A DNA stretch of 11,428 nt, taken from positions 1 to 11,428 of the forward strand of contig CAJQQJ010000351.1 of NCBI GenBank assembly GCA_905480445.1, given 5' to 3'. The notes beneath the pieces are model-generated. The model saw nothing but the letters and a program-made list of their open reading frames with translations. It was not told where the DNA came from and made no database searches. Origin of the DNA: an uncultured Alphaproteobacteria bacterium (lineage in GTDB: Bacteria; Pseudomonadota; Alphaproteobacteria; UBA7985; CAJQQZ01). This document shows positions 1-6,602 of this stretch, piece after piece; position 1 is the stretch's first letter; each line of letters starts with the position of its first letter. The position numbers and the translations under genes are program-made.

Positions 1-883
1 GTGCCAGAGACTGTTCGATCGCCATGTTGCGCATCGACTTTTGCAACTTCTCGAAAGCGCGTACTTCAATTTGGCGAACGCGTTCGCGACTGATGTCATA
101 AACCTTGCTGAGATCTTCCAACGTTGACGGATCTTCCTTCAATCGACGCTCAACGATAATGTTTTTCTCACGATCATTAAGGCCGTCCATCGCTTCGATC
201 AGCATGGCACGTCGAACATCCATCTCTTGCTGGTCGGCTACAACGGTTTCTTGGCTCTTTTGCTTGTCATCAACAAGCCAGTCTTGCCATTCGCCATCAC
301 CGTCGACACGGACAGGAGCGTTAAGGGATTGATCACCACCGGATAGGCGGCGGTTCATATTGACAACTTCGAACTCTGCGACGTCAAGACGTGTCGCGAT
401 TTTAGTCACATTTTCAGGACTAAGGTCGCCGTCTTCGATGGCTTGCATCTGGCCTTTGAGCTTACGAAGGTTAAAGAACAGTTTCTTTTGAGCAGCTGTT
501 GTACCCATCTTAACCAAAGACCATGAATGCAGGATGTATTCCTGAATGGATGCACGCACCCACCACATGGCATAGGTTGAAAGGCGGAAGCCTCTCTCAG
601 GGTCAAAGCGCTTGACCGCCTGCATCATACCGACGTTACCTTCGGCAATCAGGTCGTTGACTGGCAGGCCGTAGCCGCGGTAGCCCATTGCGATTTTTGC
701 AACGAGTCGTAGGTGGCTTGTAACAAGTTTATGCGCAGATTCGCGATCTTCTTTTTCGCGCCAGCTTTTTGCCAGCATGTATTCTTCGTCTGCAGCGAGC
801 ATCGGAAACTTACGGATTTCCGACAAATAACGTGATAGATTACCCTCGCCCGACAGTGCAGGAACAGCAGGTAAATTAGCCAT
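1..883 (-). CDS. rpoH: RNA polymerase heat-shock sigma factor RpoH (sigma-32), 3' end cut by window edge
   Basis: Alternative sigma factor that directs RNA polymerase to heat-shock promoters (chaperones, proteases). The reading frame runs from an ATG at 883 and stays open for 294 codons to the window edge. RpoH proteins are usually about 285–300 residues, so only a few are missing. Region 2 is clear at residues 77–118 (DLIAEGNVGMMQAVKRFDP, then STYAMWWVRASIQEYI). The RpoH box QKKLFFNLR lies at 132–140; this motif separates RpoH from RpoD and other group 2/3 sigmas. Region 4.2 with its helix-turn-helix (LEDLSKVYDISRERVRQIE) covers about 255–273. The start is supported by AGGAGA at 893–898, about nine bases upstream. 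A heat-shock-like promoter at 939–967 suggests autoregulation. The box and overall match leave little doubt that this is RpoH; which paralogue (RpoH1 or RpoH2 type) cannot be told from here. Confidence 0.96.
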   Translation of the reverse strand, partial: MANLPAVPALSGEGNLSRYLSEIRKFPMLAADEEYMLAKSWREKEDRESAHKLVTSHLRLVAKIAMGYRGYGLPVNDLIAEGNVGMMQAVKRFDPERGFRLSTYAMWWVRASIQEYILHSWSLVKMGTTAAQKKLFFNLRKLKGQMQAIEDGDLSPENVTKIATRLDVAEFEVVNMNRRLSGGDQSLNAPVRVDGDGEWQDWLVDDKQKSQETVVADQQEMDVRRAMLIEAMDGLNDREKNIIVERRLKEDPSTLEDLSKVYDISRERVRQIEVRAFEKLQKSMRNMAIEQSLA

Positions 884-904
884 TTCTATTTTTCTCCTAA
901 TAAC

Positions 905-923
905 CAGAAGGGGAATCCTTCTG
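905..923 (-). promoter_or_regulatory. Hairpin in the rpoH 5' leader
   Basis: CAGAAGG (905–911) and CCTTCTG (917–923) form a perfect 7-bp stem with a 5-base loop. It lies between the predicted rpoH start site of transcription and the Shine-Dalgarno sequence at 893–898. It does not cover the ribosome site itself. A role in translation control is inference only. Confidence 0.4.
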
Positions 924-938
924 ACCGCTTACTACCAA

Positions 939-967
939 TATAAAGGTATTCCAACGGCATATTTCAA
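939..967 (-). promoter_or_regulatory. Putative rpoH promoter, heat-shock-like
   Basis: On the minus strand, TTGAAA (962–967) is followed after 17 bases by TTTATA (939–944). The -35 reads CTTGAAAT when extended by one base each side, which matches the CTTGAAA of sigma-32 promoters. The -10 area reads CCTTTATATTGG. It could be used by the housekeeping sigma, by RpoH itself, or by both. Transcription would start near 930, giving a leader of about 47 bases. Confidence 0.5.
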
Positions 968-984
968 GAGGTAGAGCGTAAAAA

Positions 985-1010
985 TGGCTGAAAAACGGCT
1001 TTTTCAGTCA
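985..1010 (-). terminator. Probable terminator of the threonine aldolase unit
   Basis: CTGAAAAA (988–995) and TTTTTCAG (1000–1007) form a perfect 8-bp stem around a 4-base loop. The outer bases 985–987 and 1008–1010 extend it with one mismatch when read on the minus strand. On that strand the stem is followed by CCATTTTTACG. It sits 38 bases past the threonine aldolase stop and just before the rpoH promoter, the expected place for a rho-independent terminator. The stem is AT-rich, so its strength is uncertain. Confidence 0.5.
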
Positions 1011-1047
1011 AAATCGACGGCAAAATGTTTCTAATCACTTGATTCTA

Positions 1048-2073
1048 TTAGTTTCTGATCACGTCTTCGATAGCAGCTACATCATCGTTGCTTGTGTTGA
1101 AAGCGGTTACCATACGGACAATGCCTTCGCCATACTCTGGAATTTCATAAAATTCGAATCCCAGCTCTTTCAGCCTGTTTTGTTTGACATCAGGAATGCG
1201 AGCGAAAAGCATATTGCCGTCGACAGGGTAGGCAAGTGAGCAGTCAGCGGTGGCCTCTAACAAAGCTGCAATCTTTTTTGCTTGCAGATTGGCATTCTGC
1301 GCATTCCTTATCCAAAGATCGCCTTTTAGGTAGGCTGCCAATTGGGCCGACATAAAACGCAGCTTTGATAGTAGATGCCCGCTGCGTTTGCGCTTAATCT
1401 CAAAACTTTCCGCTTTGGCTTTATCGAAGAATATCACGGCTTCAGCTGCCAAGGCTCCATTCTTTGTAGCACCGAAGGACAAGGCATCAACGCCAACTTT
1501 CCAGGTCATCTCTGCCGGACTGCAGCCGGTCGAAACAAGGGCGTTTGCAAAACGAGCGCCATCCATGTGCAGCGCTAAGTTTCTTGTTTTGGCGTATTCG
1601 CCAATCGCAGCGAGTTCGTCCAACGAGTAAGCTGTGCCATACTCGGTTAGCTGCGTAACAGAAATAGTAGTGGGAGCAATGCGGTGAGCATCACCGGCCG
1701 GGAAGCGCACTTCCATGGCTCTGATTGCTTCCAGGTCCAACTTGCCGTTGAGGCCTGGGATGGGATTGAGCCGCGCTCCACCTGAGAAGAACTCCGGTGC
1801 ACCATACTCATCGTGATAGATGTGTGAGAGCTCATGGCAGAAAACACCGCCGTGTGACGGGGTTAAAGTCGCAAGGGCCAAGGAATTGGCTGCTGTTCCC
1901 GTGAGAACGGGAAAGGCAGCAACTTCGGTTTCGAAAACTTCAGATAAAGACTCATCGAGAGATTTTGACCAAGAGTCTCCACCGTAGGAGCCAACTGCGC
2001 CCTGATTGGCTTCAATCAGGGCCTCCAGGATTTCAGGAGAGGCGCCAGCTGTGTTGTCACTTGCTAATTTCAT
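1048..2073 (-). CDS. ltaE: Low-specificity L-threonine aldolase family protein
   Basis: Fold-type I PLP enzyme that cleaves L-threonine or L-allo-threonine to glycine and acetaldehyde in the cytoplasm. At 341 residues it is the normal family size. The PLP lysine should be K204 in SFGATKNGA. HMDGAR at 169–174 supplies the Asp and Arg that contact the cofactor. H84 in the segment SHIYHDEYGAPEFFSGG (83–99) matches the conserved active-site histidine near residue 83 of E. coli LtaE. The start at 2073 overlaps the stop of the upstream small membrane protein as ATGA, so translation is probably coupled and no separate ribosome site is needed. A terminator-like hairpin follows at 985–1010. The family is clear; preference for threonine, allo-threonine or beta-hydroxy amino acids is not readable from sequence, so the symbol is by family. 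Confidence 0.92.
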   Translation of the reverse strand: MKLASDNTAGASPEILEALIEANQGAVGSYGGDSWSKSLDESLSEVFETEVAAFPVLTGTAANSLALATLTPSHGGVFCHELSHIYHDEYGAPEFFSGGARLNPIPGLNGKLDLEAIRAMEVRFPAGDAHRIAPTTISVTQLTEYGTAYSLDELAAIGEYAKTRNLALHMDGARFANALVSTGCSPAEMTWKVGVDALSFGATKNGALAAEAVIFFDKAKAESFEIKRKRSGHLLSKLRFMSAQLAAYLKGDLWIRNAQNANLQAKKIAALLEATADCSLAYPVDGNMLFARIPDVKQNRLKELGFEFYEIPEYGEGIVRMVTAFNTSNDDVAAIEDVIRN

Positions 2074-2345
2074 GGGGTCAGGGTTCCAACTTCTTTCAGG
2101 GAATTGGCATCAAGAACAAGGACCTTGTTGCAGTTGCCCTCGCCGGTCAGGGTCACAAACAAGCGGTTTTGGCTCGCGGTTGTGCCTGTGATCTCACAGC
2201 CAGCAGCCCCCAGGCTTTGCGCAAGCACAGGGACTTCCTGATTTTTTTGCTTAGAGCGCTGGAATAGCGTAAAGCCAATGAATACGAAGCCGAGGATCAA
2301 TATGATCCCGACGACGATGTTGAAAATTATGACCATTTTGCGCAA
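2070..2345 (-). CDS. Small single-pass membrane-anchored protein of unknown function
   Basis: A 91-residue protein with one strongly hydrophobic segment at about residues 4–28 (IIFNIVVGIILILGFVFIGF) followed by a basic stretch (QRSKQKN). The rest, about 35–91, is a small domain with two cysteines (in AAGCEI and EGNCNK) that could lie in the periplasm. The TTG start at 2345 is preferred: AGGAG at 2353–2357 is seven bases upstream, whereas the next ATG at 2336 is too far from it. Its stop overlaps the threonine aldolase start by four bases. It resembles the short uncharacterised membrane proteins annotated beside rluA-family genes in alphaproteobacteria, but I cannot name the family with confidence. 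The gene-like start, coupling and composition make it a credible real gene. Confidence 0.78.
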   Translation of the reverse strand: MRKMVIIFNIVVGIILILGFVFIGFTLFQRSKQKNQEVPVLAQSLGAAGCEITGTTASQNRLFVTLTGEGNCNKVLVLDANSLKEVGTLTP

Positions 2346-2369
2346 GTCTTTGCTCCTTTATTTGAGCGC

Positions 2370-2397
2370 TTACTAGCATGACCGGTCGACAGTGCAA
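2370..2397 (-). promoter_or_regulatory. Possible promoter of the membrane protein–threonine aldolase unit
   Basis: On the minus strand TTGCAC (2392–2397) is followed after 16 bases by TAGTAA (2370–2375). Transcription would start about 20 bases before the TTG start codon, with the AGGAG at 2353–2357 in between. It lies in the short divergent gap with rluD. The match is moderate and unsupported by anything else. Confidence 0.3.
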
Positions 2398-2421
2398 AGA
2401 GGGCCACGTGCCAAGAATCAT

Positions 2422-3426
2422 ATGAGTCAGGATCAAGCCGACTATTGGCAATTGGAAATCAAACAATCGGATGTGGGGCAGCGCCTGGATAAAGTATTGG
2501 CCGTTCACCATGATGACCTTTCTCGAAGCCGTTTAAAATCGCTGCTGACCGACGGCAATTTGGCGCTAAACGGTGCTGTTTTCACCTCTCCATCCTATAA
2601 AGTGAGAGACGGCGACAGCATCAAACTGACTTTGCCGCCGCCTGTTTCTGTAGAAACCTTGGCGCAGGACATTCCACTGGATATTCTGCATGAAGACGAG
2701 GCAATCATCATCGTTAACAAGGCAGCAGGTATGGTTGTCCATCCGGCTGAGGGTAATCCTGATGGCACCTTAGTGAATGCACTTTTAGGGCATTGCGGTG
2801 ATAGCCTGAAGGGTATCGGCGGTGAGATCCGACCTGGTATTGTCCACCGGCTAGATAAAGACACCTCTGGTGTCATGGTTGTTGCCAAGGACGAGGTTAG
2901 CCTCAACTTTATCTCAGAGCAGTTTGCAGAGCGCAGCCTTGATAGAAATTACTGGGCGCTTTGCTGGGGCAGGCCCTATCCGGCAGAAGGTGAAGTCGAA
3001 GCGGCGCTTGGCCGGCATCCAAAGAATCGCAAGAAAATGGCGGCTGTTATTCGCGACGGCAAATACGCCAAAACCTATTTCAAAGTGCTGGAGCGTTTCG
3101 GAACCGGCGTTGATAAAGCAGCCGCAGCCTTAATCCAGTGTAAGTTGGCGACGGGACGCACGCACCAAATAAGAGTCCATATGACCGAAATCGGTCACTC
3201 GATCATCGGTGACCCGCTTTATGGGCGCGCAACCAAAGACCGTTTGAAGCACCTAAGCGACGAGGTGGAAGAACAGGTGTCAAAGCTTGATCGGCAAATG
3301 CTGCACGCACGAACGCTTGGATTTATCCATCCAACAACAAAAGAGTACGTTTTTTTCGAAGTAGAGCCACCTGAAGATTTTTTGACCGCTTTGGCAGCAC
3401 TTCGCGAAATGACCGCTTGCAGTTAA
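2422..3426 (+). CDS. rluD: 23S rRNA pseudouridine synthase, RluA family (RluD-like)
   Basis: Converts uridines to pseudouridine in 23S rRNA; RluD of E. coli acts on helix 69 (U1911, U1915, U1917) and aids 50S maturation. From the ATG at 2422 the protein has 334 residues. An S4-like RNA-binding domain covers about 18–72 (GQRLDKVLA to GDSIKLTL), followed by the catalytic domain. HRLDKDTSG at 142–150 holds the catalytic aspartate D145, and VHPAEGNPDGTLVNALLGH is typical of the RluC/RluD branch. LATGRTHQIRVHM and IIGDPLYG are further family motifs. A GTG at 2392 would add ten residues; the first residues there do not look conserved and neither start has a clear ribosome site, so ATG 2422 is preferred. 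It is transcribed away from the small membrane protein gene. The family is sure; the exact target uridines are inferred from similarity. Confidence 0.93.
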   Translation: MSQDQADYWQLEIKQSDVGQRLDKVLAVHHDDLSRSRLKSLLTDGNLALNGAVFTSPSYKVRDGDSIKLTLPPPVSVETLAQDIPLDILHEDEAIIIVNKAAGMVVHPAEGNPDGTLVNALLGHCGDSLKGIGGEIRPGIVHRLDKDTSGVMVVAKDEVSLNFISEQFAERSLDRNYWALCWGRPYPAEGEVEAALGRHPKNRKKMAAVIRDGKYAKTYFKVLERFGTGVDKAAAALIQCKLATGRTHQIRVHMTEIGHSIIGDPLYGRATKDRLKHLSDEVEEQVSKLDRQMLHARTLGFIHPTTKEYVFFEVEPPEDFLTALAALREMTACS

Positions 3427-3447
3427 GGGCGCAGGCCCTATTTTATC
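3426..3447 (+). terminator. Short terminator-like hairpin after rluD
   Basis: AGGGC (3426–3430) and GCCCT (3435–3439) form a 5-bp GC-rich stem with loop GCAG, followed by ATTTTATC. It begins at the last base of the rluD stop codon. The stem is short, so read-through into pepA is possible. Confidence 0.4.
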
Positions 3448-3489
3448 GGGTAAAGTTTAATTCACAGTTTAAATCACCAGAGATCTGAC

Positions 3490-4977
3490 ATGAACATTAG
3501 TTTTGAGAAATCCTCCCTTCCCAGCGGCGGCGCTTTAGGTTTGCTGATCGAGAAAGATCTAGAACTAGGTAAGGCCGGTAAGGCCATCAATGAGGCCATG
3601 GGTGGCGGTCTAAAAGCCGCCATTGCAGCCGCTGGTTTTGAGGGCAAGGAAGGCAAGACGTTGGTTGTCGTTGCTCCTGCAGAGTTGGAAGTCAGCCATC
3701 TGGTTTTAATCGGTATAGGTAAAGGCAAGAAGGCTGGTGAAATGGCCTTCATCAACGCAGGTGGCGAAGCCGTGAAGTCGCTCGAGAATGCAGGCATTGC
3801 CAGTCTAGCAATTGAGTTAGATGCTGCAGACAGTGATAAAAACGCAGCGCGCCTAGCGTTCGGTGCTCAGCTCCGTACCTACTATTTCGACAAATACAAA
3901 ACCCGTGAAAAAGACAGCGAAAAACCAGCGCGTCCTGATGTAGTGATCATGACAAAAAATCCCAAAGATGCGCGTAAAGAGTTCAGCGACATGGAAGGTG
4001 TTGCCTCTGGTGTCTTCATGACCAGGGATTTGGTCTCTGAACCAGCCAACATTCTCTACCCAGAAACGCTTGCGGACCGTGCAGCAGAACTAGCGGACCT
4101 CGGCGTTAAGATTACGACCCTAGGTCAGACGGAAATGGAGAAGCTTGGTTTTGGTGCATTGCTTGGTGTGGCACAGGGTTCGGCTCGTGAGCCCAAACTC
4201 GTCATTATGGAGTGGAAGGGTTCGGACAAAGGCGACAACGAGCGCCCTGTAGCTTTTGTTGGTAAAGGCGTGACTTTTGATACTGGTGGTATCTCCATTA
4301 AGCCAGCGGCTGGCATGGAAGACATGAAGTGGGACATGGGCGGTTCAGGTGTCGTTATCGGCCTCATGAAAGCCCTTGCTGCTCGCAAAGCCAAGGTTAA
4401 CGCTATCGGTGTTGTTGGTTTGGTTGAAAACATGCCGTCTAGTACGGCACAGCGTCCTGGTGATATTGTAACTTCTTATTCTGGCCAAACGATTGAGGTC
4501 CTCAACACAGATGCGGAAGGTCGCTTGGTATTGGCTGACGCGCTTTGGTACACAGAAGAGCAATACAGCCCCCGTTTGATGGTCGATCTTGCAACGCTGA
4601 CAGGTGCCATTATTGTCAGCCTTGGTATGGAAAACGCTGGTTTGTTCTCAAATGACGATAAGCTTTCACAACAATTGACCGCAGCAGGCCTTGATGTGGA
4701 AGAACCCGTTTGGCGTATGCCGATGGGTGACGTCTACAACAAGCAGCTTGCAAGCCCAGCCGCGGACATGGCCAACATCAGTCCTGGACGTTGGGGTGGT
4801 TCTATCACGGCTGCCTGCTTCCTTGAGCGTTTTGTCCAAGAGGGAACTCCTTGGGCTCACCTAGATATTGCTGGCGTGACTTGGAGTGACAAAGACAAGG
4901 CGACGAAGCGCAAGGGAGCCACTGGTTTTGGCGTTCGCTTGCTTGATCGTTTTGTAGCCGATAACTGCGAGTCTTAG
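3490..4977 (+). CDS. pepA: Leucyl (cytosol) aminopeptidase, M17 family
   Basis: Two-metal, usually hexameric cytoplasmic aminopeptidase that removes N-terminal residues, mainly leucine, from peptides; in some bacteria PepA also binds DNA. At 495 residues it is close to E. coli PepA (503). The N-terminal domain covers about 1–160 and the catalytic domain about 165–495. The M17 signature NTDAEGRL is at 339–346. Metal and active-site residues line up as K259 (VGKG), D264 (FDTGG), K271, D282 (WDMGG), D341, E343 and R345, each eleven lower than the E. coli numbers. The ATG at 3490 gives the usual N-terminus, though the ribosome site (AGAG in the preceding bases) is weak. holC follows within seven bases, the common pepA–holC arrangement. 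All catalytic residues are present, so it should be active. Confidence 0.97.
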   Translation: MNISFEKSSLPSGGALGLLIEKDLELGKAGKAINEAMGGGLKAAIAAAGFEGKEGKTLVVVAPAELEVSHLVLIGIGKGKKAGEMAFINAGGEAVKSLENAGIASLAIELDAADSDKNAARLAFGAQLRTYYFDKYKTREKDSEKPARPDVVIMTKNPKDARKEFSDMEGVASGVFMTRDLVSEPANILYPETLADRAAELADLGVKITTLGQTEMEKLGFGALLGVAQGSAREPKLVIMEWKGSDKGDNERPVAFVGKGVTFDTGGISIKPAAGMEDMKWDMGGSGVVIGLMKALAARKAKVNAIGVVGLVENMPSSTAQRPGDIVTSYSGQTIEVLNTDAEGRLVLADALWYTEEQYSPRLMVDLATLTGAIIVSLGMENAGLFSNDDKLSQQLTAAGLDVEEPVWRMPMGDVYNKQLASPAADMANISPGRWGGSITAACFLERFVQEGTPWAHLDIAGVTWSDKDKATKRKGATGFGVRLLDRFVADNCES

Positions 4978-4983
4978 AATAAC

Positions 4984-5433
4984 TTGCCTGAAGTTCGTTT
5001 CTACCATTTAACCCGCACCCCGCTTGACCGGGTTTTACCAACTCTGTTGGAGAAGACCCTGGAGCGGGGCAAGCGGGCACTTGTCTTGGCGGAAAATGAA
5101 CAACAGACTCAAGATCTGAATGTGCTGCTGTGGGCCTACAATGATCGTAGTTTCTTGCCCCATGGTTCTAAGGCCGAAGGTGATGCAGAGCGCCAACCCA
5201 TTTGGATTACGGATGTCAGTGAAGCGCCTAATGGTGCTACCTACGCTTTTATGATTGGTGCGGCTCGCCTTGAAGACCCAGCGGGTTTTGAGATGTCGGC
5301 TTTGCTCTTTGATGGAAATTCAAGCCATGCTGTGTCCTTGGCTCGAGAAAGTTGGAAGACTTACAAGGAACAAGGGTTTGAAATTTCTTACTGGCAACAA
5401 AATGAACGCGGCGGTTGGGAGCAAAAAGCATGA
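4984..5433 (+). CDS. holC: DNA polymerase III chi subunit
   Basis: Chi is part of the clamp-loader complex of DNA polymerase III; with psi it links the loader to single-strand binding protein on the lagging strand. The 149-residue length and the pattern VRFYHLTRTPLDRVLPTLLE, then RALVLAENEQQTQDLNVLLW, fit HolC. The segment SFLPHGSKAEGDAERQPIWI matches the family's FLPHG…QPI region, and LLFDG appears later. The start is TTG at 4984, because the only later ATG (about 5096) would remove the conserved N-terminal strand. No good Shine-Dalgarno is visible, so translation probably depends on coupling to pepA, whose stop is six bases upstream. Its own stop overlaps the next gene as ATGA. Alphaproteobacterial HolC proteins often lack a recognisable psi partner. 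Confidence 0.93.
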   Translation: MPEVRFYHLTRTPLDRVLPTLLEKTLERGKRALVLAENEQQTQDLNVLLWAYNDRSFLPHGSKAEGDAERQPIWITDVSEAPNGATYAFMIGAARLEDPAGFEMSALLFDGNSSHAVSLARESWKTYKEQGFEISYWQQNERGGWEQKA

Positions 5434-6575
5434 CTTCTTTACCTTGTAAAATCGATGATCTGCCAACACCTTGTTTGTTGCTAAGGCGTAGCCGGCTGGT
5501 TTCTAATTGCCAGAAAATGGCAACTAGAATGAGCGAGAAAGGTGTCAATCTTCGCCCTCATCTGAAGACAGCCAAATCCATTGACGTCGCAAAGATCGCA
5601 ACCGCAGGACACAGTGGCGCCATCACTGTTTCTACTCTTGCAGAGCTGGAGTATTTTGCCGAGCATGGCGTCAAAGACATCCTCTATGCGGTGGGTATAG
5701 TTCCTCAAAAATTACCACGTGTTGCCAAGGTTGTTCAATCAGGCACCCAAGTCATTTGTATCGCCGACGGCATGTCTCAGTTTGCTGCGCTCAATGCTAA
5801 AGCTGAAGAGTTGGCATTCAACCTGGATCTTTTAATAGAGGTCGATGTTGGCGGTTTGCGTGGTGGTTTGTCTGAGGCTAATGAGATCCTCGACTTAGCG
5901 AAATCCATCTCCGATGCTTCTCATTTGTCATTCTTAGGGATTATGACCCACGCTGGTCATTCCTACGGCGGTGCAGATATTGCAGAGGTTAGGGCCATTG
6001 CGGAACAAGAACGAGCAGGGCTTGTGTCTATTGTTGAGCATCTCTCTGGCAATTCTATAGCATGTCAGATCGTCTCGGGTGGCTCGACCCCGACGGCTAC
6101 TCATGGTGAGAGTTTTGAGGGTTTGACGGAAATGCGGCCAGGGGTCTACACATTTCAGGACCTTGATCAGTTTGGTCTTAAATCTTGCGCGCTAGATGAC
6201 ATTGTTGTTTCAGTTTTAGCGTCAGTCGTTGGTTATAATCCGCGGGTCGGCCGTATTCTGACTGATGCTGGTGGCTTGGCGTTGTCGAAGGATCTGGCTG
6301 CAAAGAAGTTCCTCAGTAACACTGGCTATGGCTGGGTTGCTGATACAGATGGCAGCTTGAGTGAAGGTTCTCTGTTTGTGGCTGACGTTCACCAGGAGCA
6401 CGGCCTGTTAGCTGCCCCAGAAGGCAACCTTGACCCGGATAGCTATCCGGTAGGATCCTTGGTCACGATTTTGCCCAACCACATCTGTATGACCGCCGCT
6501 GCTTTTGATGGCTACTATGTTGTCGAAGATGATGGCCAAGTCACGGAGTTCTGGCCCCGCGTCAACGGCTGGTAA
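5430..6575 (+). CDS. D-threonine aldolase / D-serine dehydratase-type PLP enzyme (alanine racemase N-terminal fold)
   Basis: Fold-type III PLP enzyme of the DSD1/D-threonine aldolase family, which cleaves D-threonine to glycine and acetaldehyde or dehydrates D-serine. From the ATG at 5430 it has 381 residues. The Schiff-base lysine is K46 in LRPHLKTAK (41–49), in the alanine racemase-like barrel. HAGHSYG (174–180) and VSGGSTPT (215–222) form the phosphate and cofactor site. EHG (323–325) and PNHICMT (349–355) belong to the C-terminal domain; H351 and C353 fit the metal-binding His-x-Cys pair of eukaryotic D-serine dehydratases. A TTG at 5415 would add five residues, but the ATG overlaps the holC stop by four bases and has GGGAGC at a good distance. 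D-threonine and D-serine activity cannot be told apart by eye. Its place behind holC suggests cotranscription with pepA–holC. Confidence 0.88.
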   Translation: MTSLPCKIDDLPTPCLLLRRSRLVSNCQKMATRMSEKGVNLRPHLKTAKSIDVAKIATAGHSGAITVSTLAELEYFAEHGVKDILYAVGIVPQKLPRVAKVVQSGTQVICIADGMSQFAALNAKAEELAFNLDLLIEVDVGGLRGGLSEANEILDLAKSISDASHLSFLGIMTHAGHSYGGADIAEVRAIAEQERAGLVSIVEHLSGNSIACQIVSGGSTPTATHGESFEGLTEMRPGVYTFQDLDQFGLKSCALDDIVVSVLASVVGYNPRVGRILTDAGGLALSKDLAAKKFLSNTGYGWVADTDGSLSEGSLFVADVHQEHGLLAAPEGNLDPDSYPVGSLVTILPNHICMTAAAFDGYYVVEDDGQVTEFWPRVNGW

Positions 6576-6602
6576 TAACGAAACAAATTGAGGACTAAAG
6601 AC

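Noticed and set aside
105..332. Plus-strand frame inside rpoH
   Set aside because: Arg/Ser-rich complement of the sigma factor region 4 coding sequence; rpoH fully explains this stretch.
2380..2387. 8-bp palindrome GACCGGTC in the divergent gap before rluD as an operator
   Set aside because: Too short to stand out by itself and not repeated nearby; it lies within the possible promoter spacer but no further evidence supports a binding site.
2595..2906. Minus-strand frame of 103 codons across rluD
   Set aside because: Serine- and threonine-rich shadow of the pseudouridine synthase frame, with no start signals.
3474..3797. Open frame of 107 codons on the minus strand within pepA
   Set aside because: It is antisense to a clear M17 peptidase, has a proline/alanine-rich shadow composition, no ribosome site and no recognisable domain. 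The similar frame at 4125–4433 was rejected for the same reasons.
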